NCBI GenBank assembly: GCA_963556145.1
Contig: OY744464.1
Span: 4,588,001-4,652,000, forward strand
Direction: 5' to 3'
Length of the DNA: 64,000 bases
Source: Hygrocybe punicea
Taxonomy: Eukaryota; Basidiomycota; Agaricomycetes; Agaricales; Hygrophoraceae
Position 1 is the first letter of the stretch; each line of letters begins with the position of its first letter. Positions 46,714 through 58,344 of this stretch are shown here, piece after piece. The notes under the pieces were generated by a model. That model had not been told where the DNA came from. It saw nothing but the letters and a program-made list of their open reading frames with translations, and made no database searches. Both the position numbers and the translations under genes were made by a program.

Positions 46714-48043
46714 TTAACGCTGAGTGTGATAGACGTCCCACAACATTTGTTCCTCAGACGACGCCCAACGTCCCTGCGTGGCTCCGTTGCTTGGCACTAG
46801 CCTTGGATCAGAGGGATAATGCGACATCGGTGTGCTGGAGAATGTAGGCTGAGGGTTTGGGTGAGCCTGGGCTTCCCTCCATGTCGTAACATTTCCACCA
46901 TGCTGAGATGTGAGTTGCTGTGAATTTAATGGATTGTGTAGGGCTTGATAATTGGAAGGAGAGGGTCTAGCATACAGCAGTATTAAGCGATGTAACCGAA
47001 ATGTCGGGGAACACATACGAAAGTGATCGACCACTCGGAGCTACGGCAGGTTTTGCCAAGAGATGAGGGGTGACAACAGAGCTGACAGACGAATCAGTGC
47101 GTCCTATTGGATAACCGAGGAATATATCTTACTTGTAAAAGGAAGTGTATGGAGATTGAAATTGTTGAATCGGTCGTGCATGGGATGGATCTACACGCCT
47201 TGACATGTGGTAAGCTACCAAAGGATCGAATGGCATGTGAGGTATCTGAGAGGATTCTACGGAATTAGGTGGTGGCCTGTGCGCTGGGGTGGTGAATGTT
47301 GTAGTTGAAGGCCGCTGGGCCCGCTGGGGGAGCGAGCGACGAGACGGCGCTGGAAGCGATTGTCGATTGGAGGGAAGTGGAGAAAATGGTTCTGGAACAG
47401 CAACTTGAACTGAGGGTAGATGGTGTGGAGGCGCATGTATCTGTATGGGAGATGATAAGGGGGAAGGGGGATTCGAATTACTTCCGTGATACGCCGGCAT
47501 GGGTGTAACCTCTTGGAAGGAAGGTTGGTCTACCGCAGTAAACGGCGGTGGGGAAATAGTCTGGTCATCCGAGTCATCTTCCAGTTCTTCTGAGGATAAC
47601 TCATGCACCGAACGCAAGGTGCCCGATCCGGTAGATCCTCCTACAGCACTGCTGGACGACGAACCTGAACTGAAGGCCGCGTGCGGGTGTGACGACGATG
47701 AGCTTGGATCTTCAAGCCCGGCCTCTGCAAACCAGCTGGGTCGCTCTTTAGGCTTCGCCGGCGCTATACCCCTTGTACCCTTCTTATTGATGTTCAGTGG
47801 CTGAAAGACTGTGTCAAATGCAGGAGAACCCCTCTTTTGAGGAGGGGAAGTGTCTCGTCCCGCCGACGGACCACCACGCTGTGATTGAGCGGCGGCCTCG
47901 AACACAGCGTCATCCCATGTTTGCCATTGCCCTTCTCCGTTGTCGCGGGTTGATGCCATTAAGGTATCGTTAACTTTTCTATCGAAATCTTGCTGAGAGA
48001 CTTCGTATGCCGGAGGGGGTGGGGAGGCATGCGAGTCAGACAT
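46714..48043 (-). CDS. intrinsically disordered protein, function unknown
   Basis: ATG 48043 begins MSDSHASPPPPAYEVSQQDF. The long first exon (to about 47130) is Ser/Pro-rich with a few conserved-looking islands (GQWQTWDDAVFEAAA, KKGTRGIAPAKPKERPSWFA, LVAYHMSRRVDPSHARPI, FQSPYTSFYK). Two short introns then lead to a Gln/Asn/Pro-rich tail ending SSEEQMLWDVYHTQR. The PPPPAYE motif could be a WW-domain ligand. No enzymatic domain. It lies between the NDR kinase and the mitochondrial kinase, all on the minus strand. Confidence 0.6.
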
Positions 48044-48336
48044 GATCGTACAAGGTTGAGGTAGACAAGCGCCTAAAGTTCAAACTAGCCGCTGGTTCGC
48101 ACACAAAAAGCCGTTCCTGACCGCGCCGACATATCAGCATGTCAGTCTGGCACCTGTCAATATTAATGTTTGGCTTGGCATTACCAGGGCTCTCAACAAT
48201 TCGCAGAAGGCTAAGCCAATGGCACTGCGTTGATTTCATGAACCCCAACAACAAAGAAAACAATACTACGTTAACTTTAAGAACGGGAGAATAGGCAAGT
48301 TCAATCGCCATGTTGGATGTCAAGGGCAGTCTGGAG

Positions 48337-50259
48337 TTAAACTTCAATGTCTTCCAAGTTCGTACCCTAAACACAGTCACTGGATGTCAACAGGAGAAGG
48401 AACCAGACACTGACCAACTTTGGAAGTCGTAGGTAAACATCCGTCCCTTACGAAAGGTCATTGTCATCAATGGGCCAGAGAGCTTGTCAACGACATACCC
48501 CAACCGTCTAATGACACTAACTCCAATGAACCTCCGAAATAGCTGCGGGAAATTAGGATAACGGTGACGTCTAGTCACCAGAACTCACGTTGCAAAAATG
48601 TTGCTCATCGGAAGACCAATGCCAATTCTTGGGTGTGGCCCAATGCCAGCCTCAATCTCAGGATCATCACCAAGTTTTGATGATATCAATGGAGACTTTT
48701 GTTGAGGTTTTTGCCATCTCCCCACCTGCTCATCTACGGTCGCCCGGATACCATGTGGAGACGAGCTTACGGTGCGCAACGCACCCAGTCGGGAATCTTC
48801 CATTCTGGCAGCATTGCGAACGTGCGAGAACGAGAAGAGATCAGAAGGTGATTGGACTGGTTCATTCAGAAGGCCTCCGCCTGGTTTACATAAGGTCATA
48901 TCAAGAAATCAGCCAAACGGCATTCACCTTGGTCCGATATGCGAATGCTGATGTCATTTTCCCCAGCGACAATTGTAGCACGTACTGGGGGAAGCTGCGA
49001 AGCACCATTATGCTGTACACCAGTCGCCCGCATGGCCTGCACAAGAGTGTGAGCATTGTATTTGGCAGTTCAACGTTAGACCGCTCAACGTTTTTCAACA
49101 GCTCGAAAACGACGTATCTGTGAACATTAAGTTCAAAAGATGGAAATAAGCTTGAGCCAAGTATATGTACTCAAGATGTTCCCGAATATAAGCAAAACGT
49201 GTATCAATGTGACCGTCAATTTCGACTTCTGGCCAAGCAATGTTTCTCAGAGGAGCCTCTCCGTAATGAGCTTCAATATCAAGCGGTCGTCCTCGCAACA
49301 GTCTTGCACACTTTTCAATGCTCCGCTTGACATCCAAGCCCGTGAATATGATGCCAACATGGGGATCCGAATCGGCAGGCGACTCTGCACGACCAGTCAG
49401 ACTTCGTGACAAAGCAATATGGTGTTCGGCTAGGACTCGTCGTGATATTCGTGAAACCAACATGCGACGCATAAATGAGTCGAGTTGTTCCGGAGGAAGG
49501 AACGGAGAGGAGAGGGAGAGACCCAGTGACAGATTTGGTATCACAGGAGCACTTCACAATTCATCAGCATACGGCGTGCAGAATACGAAATGGCTCACCA
49601 CTCAACTGTTCTTGAAGGATTTCAGACAAGAATTGGCAAAACGACTCATTTTCCGCAAGATCAGTGATTGGAGGGTAACTTCGGAATCTGATGACGCATT
49701 GAAAGGACGAATATCCCGAGAAGCAGTTTCCGCACTTTTCGAAAGCAGACCAGTATAACTAGGGCAAGGGTGTTGTCATCAGCACAGTGCTACAGAATGT
49801 GAAGTAACGGGCCCGAGGCACACCTCATAAACCTTTGCAACACCTTCCTGTGTGACAACGACATACGGTAAAGCTTGCAAATCTCTCAACCTGTGGGCGA
49901 TGCGGACAGGTAGTTCAGTGCGGACGTAGTTGGCACTCTGTTGGCAGGATGAGACAGAAACCACGTTTTGAAGAGCAATAGTACCTTGATCAAGCGTTCC
50001 TGATCCAAAGAACGTCCAAAGAAGATCTGCAAGCAAATATTGTAAAAGACAGCTTGAGGGATCGCAGGATGAGGAATGAAGGTACCAGCTGCCTCAAAGT
50101 CAATCGTTTCGCTTCCTTCGAGGCATAGAGTTCCAGTTGTCGATTATTGTAGAACTGCCGCATCGTGGATTGACTGCGAATTTGAATGTGAAAAGGCTTG
50201 ACATCTTGTGTGGGGTTTCTGTAGAGTACCTGGGTGCAATATGGCCGTGGTATTTTCAT
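48337..50259 (-). CDS. mitochondrial protein kinase, PDK/BCKDK family (yeast Pkp1-like)
   Basis: Phosphorylates and inactivates mitochondrial pyruvate (or branched-chain ketoacid) dehydrogenase. ATG 50259 opens a basic, acid-poor leader (MKIPRPYCTQVLYRNP) suited to mitochondrial import. The N-terminal four-helix domain has TMRQFYNNRQLELYASKEAK, FGRSLDQERLIKSANYVRTE and HRLRDLQALPYVVV. The GHKL ATPase fold shows an N-box (LEYIVFELLKNAMRAT), G1 (IRISDQGGGL), SFSHVRNAARM, and the G2/ATP-lid GIGLPMSNIFATYFGGSLEL. The C-terminus, reached over the last intron (acceptor gtttag), reads LPKLGTNLEDIEV. Introns are 45-60 nt. All ATP-binding motifs are intact. A decayed mariner element sits 87 bp upstream of the start codon. 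Confidence 0.9.
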
Positions 50260-50346
50260 CTGCTAATCACAGGCTACTTTTTCAAGCGAGTGAACGACGA
50301 AGTCGGGAGTAGCATTCAATTTGATCGGGCGGCTGATTAGCGCTTA

Positions 50347-51359
50347 CAGTCCTTTCGGAAATTCATGTCTCACGTGTTCAAGCATGGTTGAAAATCCTGG
50401 AAAAGAAAAAAAATCATTAAATCTATTCTCACATATGCAGGGCTTGGGCAAGCTCAATTACACTCGTTATTACATCTTATAATGCCCGACATACACTCCG
50501 AGGAAGAGCTTTTCTTCCCTACCTCTGACAGCGACTCAGAGAGCAAATCATCCAACTCCTGCTTGGACGACAAAAATGACAGTCGAGATAGCGGAAAAGA
50601 TGAGATAAAGGTTGTCAACAGGTATGGAGTGCTAGGGCAGGGAGAGTACAAGTCAGAGAGCGAGAAGTTATCGACAATAATCACACTATGCTGGGCAGGA
50701 TATGGGTTCATATTCGGAAGCTGGCCTCTCCGCAAGGGAATTTGTGACAAGAGACTCACAACATTGAGAAAGAATTCTGCACCGTTTACGGAGCCTTCAA
50801 CAACTCGGACAGCCATATAACCGTCCAAAGTTAGTGCAGGGAGGATGCTGTGCCGCACTCCTCGATCGAAAAGTACTTGCGTGTCAATCCAAGCTCCTGC
50901 AAGTTGTCGTGGAGGGTTGTTATTGACATGGGCTTGTTGTGGTAGATCGTTAGCCGCATTCCACTGGCCCAGGGTTTCGTCAAGGTAAAGTGTTGGTGTC
51001 TCATTAATCAGGTCTCGGATATCCTCGATAGCATCAACATTCAAGGTGCGCGGGTGGCCTCGCAACACTCCTGGTGGATCTACATGCCCGTAGGTTTCAT
51101 ACTTTTCAACCCATGCTCTTTGCTGGGACTCCAAGTGACAATACCTTCCATCTCCCAGCCTTGGTCCAGAAGCTGCAGGGCCCGTTGTTTCATGTCTGGG
51201 CTAATACGCCGATAGCCCAAGGTCGTTTAGATACAATTGGGAGTGTGTCTGTGAGGTTAAGAGGGCGGAATAGATTTTCGATGATTTAATGATTTTTTTT
51301 CTTTTCCAGGATTTTCAACCACGCTTGAACACATGAGACATGAATTTCCGAAAGGACTG
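50347..51359. mobile_element. Tc1/mariner-type element, 1,013 bp, decayed
   Basis: Terminal inverted repeats of about 75 bp begin CAGTCCTTTCGGAAATTCAT on the left; the right end is the reverse complement with about two mismatches in 60. TA flanks both ends (50345-50346 and 51360-51361), the diagnostic mariner target duplication, and CAGT termini are typical. It sits between two divergent genes (PDK-family kinase, protease-like gene). The repeats are far better preserved than the transposase, so this copy may have been moved by an enzyme supplied elsewhere. Confidence 0.9.
50660..51200 (-). pseudogene. Tc1/mariner (DDE) transposase remnant
   Basis: Minus-strand reading gives an N-terminal helix-turn-helix remnant (ALQLLDQGWEMEGI), a GRPR-like linker (LRGHPRTLNVDAIEDI), the helix motif INETPTLYLDETLGQW, then TLDGYMAVRVVEGSVNGAEFF and MNPYPAQHSVIIVDN, which contains the second catalytic Asp context of fungal DDE transposases. 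Between and after these motifs pieces are missing or out of frame, and the final catalytic acidic residue is not recognisable. The enzyme cannot be functional. Confidence 0.7.
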
Positions 51360-51469
51360 TAGCAATGGTCAACTCCTGTGTTGAATCACATAGTATATAA
51401 ATGAATCCTCCCATTGAGTGAGTCCTCTCGCCTTTTCCTTCCGCTATTCCACACTGACCTTTTGCAGCT

Positions 51470-53558
51470 ATGCCATTCACGGAGGCTGAACTAAACAATG
51501 CCGGTCTTCTGGGCGAAGGCGAGTCCCTTCGTTAGCGCTAGTCATCCTGAGAGGGGAGACTCGCTTGTCCTTCACCTCCCTATCAACTCACTGCAAAATT
51601 TATTACCATCTCCCCTATAGGAGTATCTGAACTCGCTATGCAGGTGGTCAAGACTATGCAAGAGCACCCAGACCTACTGAGCGAGTCCTTTAACTCCTTT
51701 CCGCGTCTATACCGCACTTACCACCTTCCATCCAGAACTCTCCCTTTTCACTCTCGAGTGTATCAACCTCAAGGGCCGCAAGGGCCCCAGCTCGCCCCGT
51801 TTGCCTGGCTCCCCGGCCCTAAGCAATGTGTCTATGGTCTCGCCCAATGTCTCCGCCCTCACCTTCACCAGCGATGCCACCGTTGTCTCCCAGTACAGCC
51901 CCGACGAGTATGAGAGGCTGTCCTATTATAACGGCATCACCGGGGACGGCGACCACCCAGAACTCGTTTATCGTTCTGACTTCCTCACTACGCCCTTTCC
52001 AAAGCCCTTGGGCAGACATGCCTACATTCCCGTCAAGTCGCTCCGCGGAGTCTTTGACACCCCACTCAATAGTGTCTGGGACACTGTTGGTCCCCAGACT
52101 TGTAACCTGATCAAGGCTCGGGAGATCCAATGGTCATCCGTCGATCCTGCCCGCTTCTTCACCCATGCACAGCCAGGAGAGGAGGCGAAGGGGAGTCTCG
52201 GTCCCGTGGTTATCTGGGTCGGCGTCTTTCCCGGTTCTACCTCCTCCGATATCGCCCACGAGATCTCCCAAGACATCCTTGCGCTTCTGCTGAAGAACGG
52301 AGTCCACGATGTTGTTGTGGAATGGAGAGAGGCATTCCTGCAGAGGCTGGCAGGCCCCCCCCCTTCTGCGCCATGTCGGCAGCAACAACGCCACCCATTA
52401 TGTCCGTCGCATCGTCACTGCTCTTCTCGGTGTTCCCCTCGAGACCCAAGAGGAGGGCACTCTTACGCTCTGGTTTCACGAGAACAAAGACAAGCACGGC
52501 AACCCGAGCAATAAGGTGTACGGAGTCAGCAACTGCCATGTCCTGCGCAAGAACACCACCGTTGATTATGAGCACAGAGGTGGCGTACCTATGGACTATG
52601 TTCGAGTTTGCGGAATACGTCGATTCCAACGCGGCCTTGACGAGATCATGAAGGCCATTGCCGATCACGGCATTCTCGCCGACCTTTGGGCCCGAGAGAT
52701 CGTCAAACTGCAGGCGAATGAGATTCAGGATGCGGAGAACGTGAGAGAGATCCGGCGGACTCGAGGCAAATTGGAAGATGAGAACGAAGCTATTGCTGAT
52801 CTTGAGGGTCTCTACGACGAAGTCATGAAGGACTGGTCCAACATCAAGCTTCAGCGCAACATCGGGTACGTTCAATATGCTGCCGCCATCACCGTTGATG
52901 AAGGCGGCACACGATATACCTCGGACTGGGCTGCATTCTTGGCAGCTGAGGCCAAGGTCAAGGCTCAGTTTGAGGGCAACGTTGTTGATCTGGGTGTGTT
53001 TCGACTTATCTTTCTTGTATTCACCTCATCAAATGAAAACAACTTTATTCAGGATCCAAATATTCACCCCAAGACCTTACAGACATGTTCTATCCTGTCG
53101 CTGGTGGTCTGACCACATTCAAGTTTCCTGAGGGGAGAAAGCTCCAGATCGAGGGATGCGCCACGAAAGAGGATCTCGCCCACCCCGTGGAGTTCGACAG
53201 TGAAGGCCAGCGCTGCCTTATCGTCGGCAAAGACGGCAACTCCACTGACCTAACCATCGGACGCTATGCTGGCCTGGTTTCGTTTACTCAGAATGAAGTT
53301 GGCATCGAGTCTGTCGAGCTTGGCATCTACAACTCAGGCGTCAAGGCTGCTGAAGTCTTCTCCGCCAAAGGAGACTCGGGCTCCCTTGTCTGGCACATGA
53401 TGAACGGTAAAGCGCGCGTTGTGGGCCAACTCCACTCTGGACTCAACAAAGGTGGCTCGACTAGCAACCATGTTACGTACTGTACCCCTGGCTGGTACCT
53501 CCTGGCCCAGATCAAGAAGAGGTTCAAGTACGCTGACTTTTATCGCACCACCTGGTAG
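51470..53558 (+). CDS. chymotrypsin-fold (PA clan) serine protease-like protein, frame-disrupted
   Basis: ATG 51470 starts MPFTEAELNNAGLLGEG; a GC-AG intron (51519-51620) joins it in phase to VSELAMQVVKTMQEHPDLL. After a Ser/Pro-rich linker comes an N-terminal domain (YRSDFLTTPFPKPLGRHAYI, LGPVVIWVGVFPGS, DVVVEWREAF). The protease-like part has SNCHVL (apparent catalytic His), a coiled-coil insertion of about 130 residues (EIQDAENVREIRRTRGKLED), TSDWAAF (apparent Asp), a 59-nt intron (52994-53052), and GDSGSLVWHM (nucleophile Ser). Two one-base frame breaks exist: one near 51735-51790, and one in a run of nine C at 52355-52363. Either the gene is newly broken or the assembly has errors. No signal peptide is visible, so it is probably intracellular. 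Substrate unknown. Confidence 0.65.
51519..51620 (+). other. GC-AG intron in the protease-like gene
   Basis: Exon 1 ends at GAAG, the intron starts GCGAGT and ends ctatag, and the frame continues as EGVSELAMQ. The donor hexamer is the same as in the GC-AG intron of the PX-domain gene. Confidence 0.6.
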
Positions 53559-54281
53559 GCTTGAGAAGAACATTCAAGGTTCATCTTTTTCTTCTGCCTC
53601 ATGTTTTCGTACACATAGCTGACGAACGTCAAAGCTAGCATCTTCTTCTGCGGCCTCTTCACCTCCACTATGCCCCCTCTCTTGTTTGTCGTCTGTGAAT
53701 CATCCCCCATCCCATAAATTTTGATTTATTACAGTCATTTGTAGTGAGCTTGACACTGGGAATTTTTTTGATCAATTACTTGGTTTTAAAGTTTCTTTAC
53801 TGTAATCTAATCATGCCCAATACAACTGGGCTTCTTATGCACATATGTCTGCACTTGCCCTGGCTGTGATTGAGGGCCCATGCCCCCCTCCCTTCGTCTC
53901 ACTCCCGGATCCACTCCCCGTGTCTCTCCACTAGTGTTGGGGAAGTTCAGTTCGGTCCGGTTTGAGGCCTTTTTGCCCCAAACCAGAACTGAACCATTCA
54001 GTTCCTGCTAAAAAATCCTAAACCGAAACCGAAACCGATGTAAACTGTTTACATTGGTTTGGTTTCAGTCCAAATGCAGTTCAGACTGCAAACTGCCTGC
54101 CCTCAGTGCCATCTGACCCCGCAATAGTGCCGCACGTCAATTGACGTGGCTGGCCTATATGTGAGGTGGGATTGGGGTGCTGAGATGCTGGCACACCTTG
54201 TGTGGGCATTGAGCCATTCGTGTGGCTCTTTGCATGGGTGTCTGGATGTGTCATACATGTTGTGTATGTGACAATGGCCGG
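53559..54281. other. 3' flank and a truncated inverted-repeat element
   Basis: After the protease-like gene's 3' region, sequence from about 53936 (gttcagttcggtccggtttg) with aaccgaaaccgaaaccgatg and ttggtttggtttcag motifs resembles one end of a hAT-type MITE. It also holds an acgtcaattgacgt palindrome like the one in the element at 18156. It is cut at CCGG (54278-54281) by the next LTR; no second end was seen. Confidence 0.4.
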
Positions 54282-55075
54282 TGTAGATGTGGGTTTGGGG
54301 TGGCTGCGGAAGATAAATCCTAACCAAGGGGTGTCAGCATAGAAGTGACGGTGGATAATCAGTGTTGGGAATGATAGTAAAGGAAGTGGAAATGGAAGTA
54401 AAATGTAAAGCCGCCATGTAAAACTGGACAAATAATGATGAACCTGGTGATGAACGGACTGAAAATGGATAAATAACAATGAACCCGATGATGCCGACAA
54501 TGTCAGGTACGGTGGGTTGGGTTGGGTTGGGTTGGGTTGGAAACAATGAATGAATGATAGGAACTAAGAGGAGGTCAATGAGGATAACTACAAAAGTCTA
54601 AGAGTTTATGAGGACAAGCATTTGAAGGGATTAAAAGATGCTTCTGACTGTAAGGAAATGGGGACTCAGGGTATCTCTTTTTTGTATGGTCATCGGGGAC
54701 CATTTTTATAGTACATAGGTGGGTAGTCTACTTTTGGTCATGTCTATTTCGGCCGATGGTAAACTACAAAGAAAAGTTGGAATGGGTTGCAATGCGACAA
54801 AGACAGGAAAATGGGGAGGAAAGCAAATATCCATCAAAATGATCTAAAAATCTTACATGTCTGCAAAAGGACGAGGGGATGTGTATATAGGGCAAGTCCA
54901 AAGTCGGGAATTGAGTCTGATGAGATCCATCTCCTAGAATTGGGACTCCAGGGCTTATGAGCCTAACAGATTTGGTTCAAAAGTGGCCATGACAAAGCGG
55001 CATATGTCAGGTCACATTGGGTCACGTCACGTTGGGTTACGTCGGGTTGGATTGCGAGTCATTTGGAGGCATCGG
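54282..55075 (-). mobile_element. diverged, truncated LTR related to the 5.5-kb element
   Basis: Starts TGTAGATGTGGG directly after CCGG and aligns with 56206-57040 (LTR of the 5.5-kb element) at moderate divergence, including a (GGTTG)n run at 54511-54540 where the younger copies have (GGGTC)n. The alignment stops at 55075 (ggaggcatCGG) where another LTR element begins. Orientation follows the 5.5-kb element, minus. Confidence 0.7.
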
Positions 55076-56205
55076 TGTAGAGGCTCCAGATTGTGTGGAT
55101 CCGTTTCCCCTTCATATCAGACACTGCTCCCATCTATTCCCATTCCTATATCATCGATTCCGCTCATTCCTATTGATTCCGCTCTGGATTCTGCCTCTGG
55201 AATCATTCCTACTCAAGATGCAATGTCCATAACGACCCGGAATCAATACGTTTATAGTTATATATCATGTATATTCATTTCCTGTCTCCTAGTACATAGC
55301 ACCACTCACCCTATCCTCCACTCCACTTGCCCCTATCATTTACAGCCTTCATTTGTAGTACATAGTTACTACAGCACAGGATCCCTCACAGTAGTATAAA
55401 AGTAGCACATTTACACTACAAAACAATATAGAAATACAGGTTATTACAGGGCACTTCAGTTCTATTTCTTAGTCCACTCTTCATATCATTGACACCGCTC
55501 TTTGTCCTTTCCCCACACTCACCCTCTGATTCTGGAACCCCTGGATTTGGGTTGGATTGACTAGACCTCTCTAAAGAAACTAATTCCTCAGATCACTTTA
55601 TAGCTGATCACCACTTTTCGTAGATTCCTCTTCCGGGTCTACAACAGAACTCGCCATCACAACTGGAGCCCACCATGAGGAATCTAGTTCTTTTGTCTTT
55701 TCATACCCTCCCCACCATCTGGTTTGACTTTTATGACATATATCTTTTGTTCCCGACTCTAATTGCTCAGCCCCGGTTACGACTTCGACCCCTTCCTCGT
55801 ACCTCCCTGACCCGACCTGCTTCCCGATTTGGAAATTCCCCGATATGACGCATGGATTGATACCTCTCCGAGGTGATTGTTCAGCCCCGATGTTTCATGG
55901 TGATGAACACGACCTTCCCCACTTCCTTGACGAAATTGACATGCTCGGCTCCGACTGTGGACTCATGGACGCTATGAAGATCCGCTACATGCTCTGGTAC
56001 CTCAATAACGATGACTATGAACTTTGGTCCACCCTTCCTGCCACTTCAGCAAAGGACTTCATTGCTTTCTGACGTGCTGTTTTCGACTTCTATCCTGGTG
56101 CCACAGACAGTATTCGGTATATGATCGTGGATCTTGATCAATTGGTTAAACGACAATCGGCTTATGGTATAGAAAACAAGATGGACTTAGGACAATATTT
56201 CCGGT
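55076..56205 (+). mobile_element. decayed, truncated copy of the 5.1-kb LTR element
   Basis: An LTR (55076-55661) beginning TGTAGAGGC, with TATAAAA near 55397, is followed by a mutated primer-binding site (TGGAGCCCACCATGAGGA, two CpG sites changed) and the start of the gag-like gene from 55845. Many differences from 7270-8460 are CpG to TpG or CpA. The gag frame is stopped where CGA became TGA at about 56070. The copy ends at atatttCCGG, where the 5.5-kb element is inserted; the gag sequence does not resume within the window. Confidence 0.8.
55845..56201 (+). pseudogene. truncated gag-like gene
   Basis: Aligns with codons 2 to about 120 of the gag-like gene at 8104. It begins THGLIPLRGD and keeps LPHFLDEIDMLGSDCGL and DYELWSTLPATSAKDFIAF, then an in-frame TGA and truncation at the insertion point. 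Confidence 0.7.
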
Positions 56206-57102
56206 GTAGATGCGGGTTCTTGGTGGCTTCGGAACTATATAAAGAAATAATATAAAGATCCTAACCAGAAGGTGTCAGCGTAGAAGTGACTGGATAAGTC
56301 AGTGTCGGGAATAGAAGTAAAAAGAAGGGAATGTTAGTAAAAGTAAAGCCGCCGCGTAAAACTGGACTAATAACGACGAAGCTGGCGATGAACGGAGTGA
56401 AAACGGACAAATAATAAAGAACCCGACGATGCCGACGATGTCGGGTATGGCGGGTCGGGTCGGGTCGGGTTGGAAACGATGAACGAATATACGGAAACAA
56501 CGATAAAGATGACGAAGTGAACTATAAAAAGCTAAGGATCTACGTGGACGAGCATTTGAAGGGATTAAAAGGTGATTCTGACTAAAGGGAAACGGGGACT
56601 AATGGTATCTTTTTTTGTACGGTCGTCGGTGACCGTTTTTATAGTACATGAGTGTGTAGCTACTTTCGGACATGTCTACTTCGGCCGATAGAAACTACAA
56701 AGAAACACTGGAATGGGGAAGTGGAAAGGGGGGTTGCAAAGCAACGAAGACAGGAAAGTGGAGGGGAAAACAAATATCCATGAAAAAGATTGGAAAAGTC
56801 CTACATATCTCCGAAAGGACGAGGGGATGCATAAATAAGGTAAATCCGAAGTCGGGGATTGAGTCCGAAGAGATCCATCTCCTGGAATTGGAACTCCGAG
56901 GCGTTTGAGGCTGACGGATTTAGCCCAAAAGCGGCCGTCACAAAGCGGCATGTGTCGGGTTACATCGGTCACGTCGGGTCACGTCACGTCGGGTTACGTC
57001 GGGTTACGTCGGGTTCGAATGCAAGTCGAATGGCGGCATCGGGTTGGTCCGGATTCGTGATATATCGATGATACGGACTCAGAGGGACGTCGACCCTCTA
57101 CA
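56206..57102 (-). repeat. 3' LTR of the 5.47-kb element
   Basis: On the minus strand it begins TGTAGAGGGTCG and ends CATCTACA. A TATAAAA box (minus strand) lies near 56640, and a G-rich (GGGTC)n run at about 56452-56475. Confidence 0.85.
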
Positions 57103-57749
57103 TCTCCAGGGTACTTTAAATAAAGACCATCCCTGGTCGATACTACGTGGACTTGGGACTCGGATGTGTGAGATGAGGCCGACGTGCTGGTCATGGAATT
57201 GGGCTCGACGGGACGAGGCGGGTTGTGGACAATGCAAAGGGGGAGAGCGGATGGTGACTAGCGGAACTCGATGGACGGTCGGAGGCTGAGAGCGGCGAAT
57301 GGGGAACAAAATGGGTGAAGCCGGTGTCAAGGAAAGGGAAACAAAATACATAGAACCGGGGAAAAGGGAACTGAGCGGAAATGAAAGAAGAGATGGAAAG
57401 CTACAAAAACGGGACAAACGGGGAGTGGAAACGCAAAATAGATGAGAAAATAAATAAATGTTGGGTATCGGAAAGAGGGGACACGATAGAAATCAAGTCG
57501 GGATAAAACTAAACGTGAAATGGGATCGAGGGTGGGTGACAGAAATAACAAAGGCATGAGCGGAAACTCGTAGGGCATAAGCGGAAACAACATAAAGCGA
57601 AAGCGGATGACAAAAACGGTTGTAGTCGGGTCGGGTTAGGGTCGGCCGCTTCGGTGGCTGTGTCAACGGGTGGCGGAAACGGTGGCATCGGCTGTGGAAA
57701 GGCTTGGTGACATGGGCATAGAAATATGATGATGACGGTGAACATGATA

Positions 57750-57885
57750 TGACGACGGCGGAGGTTCGATACGATATGACGACAACGGAGGTTCGATGGA
57801 CGATGACGGAGGTTCGATGGACAATGGCGGAGGTTCGATAGACGATGGCGGAGGTTCGATAGACGATGGCGGAGGTTCGATATGT
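57750..57885. repeat. 21-bp minisatellite, about six copies
   Basis: The unit ggaggttcgatagacgatgg, with small variations, repeats about six times. On the minus strand it encodes a YRTSAIV repeat in frame with the surrounding open reading frame. Confidence 0.75.
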
Positions 57886-58344
57886 CAATACTAATATGGG
57901 GGCGATAATCAACGGCTGTGATATCAGCCTCATACTAGGCGGTTCAGCACCGGCTTGGACCCGTGGGGAAGCATTTTCCCCCATGGAACTGAAATATAAA
58001 GTCGGGTGGGTTGGGAATCGAAGCCGAGACAGGGAACGTTGTGTCTGGGTCGAAACGGTGGCGGAAATGGTGGGTCATGGAAAGCGGAGAGCGATGTCAA
58101 TGGGTGGAATGCGGGTGCGTGAGCGGATGAGTCGGGTGCGTGGGGAATGAGTGAAGCGGTGCATCGGGTTCGTAAGCGGGTGCGGCGGGTTCGTAAACGG
58201 GTTCGCTGGGTGCGACGGATTCATAAGCGGGTGTGTCGAGTACGTCGGGTGTATTATGCGGGTGTCAGGTGTGTCGGGAACGAGTGTATTTCTTTTTATC
58301 TTTCTTTTATCTCTGACGTTTTTCTTTCTTTTTATTTATTTAAT

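Noticed and set aside
50482..50820. Plus-strand acidic frame inside the mariner element (MPDIHSEEELFFPTSDSD)
   Set aside because: Overlaps the transposase remnant on the other strand and has no homology I recognise; not enough to call a gene.
56941..57010. Repeated gggttacgtc units that look telomere-like
   Set aside because: Spacing and sequence (cgtcgggtta) do not form a TTAGGG array; they are part of the LTR.
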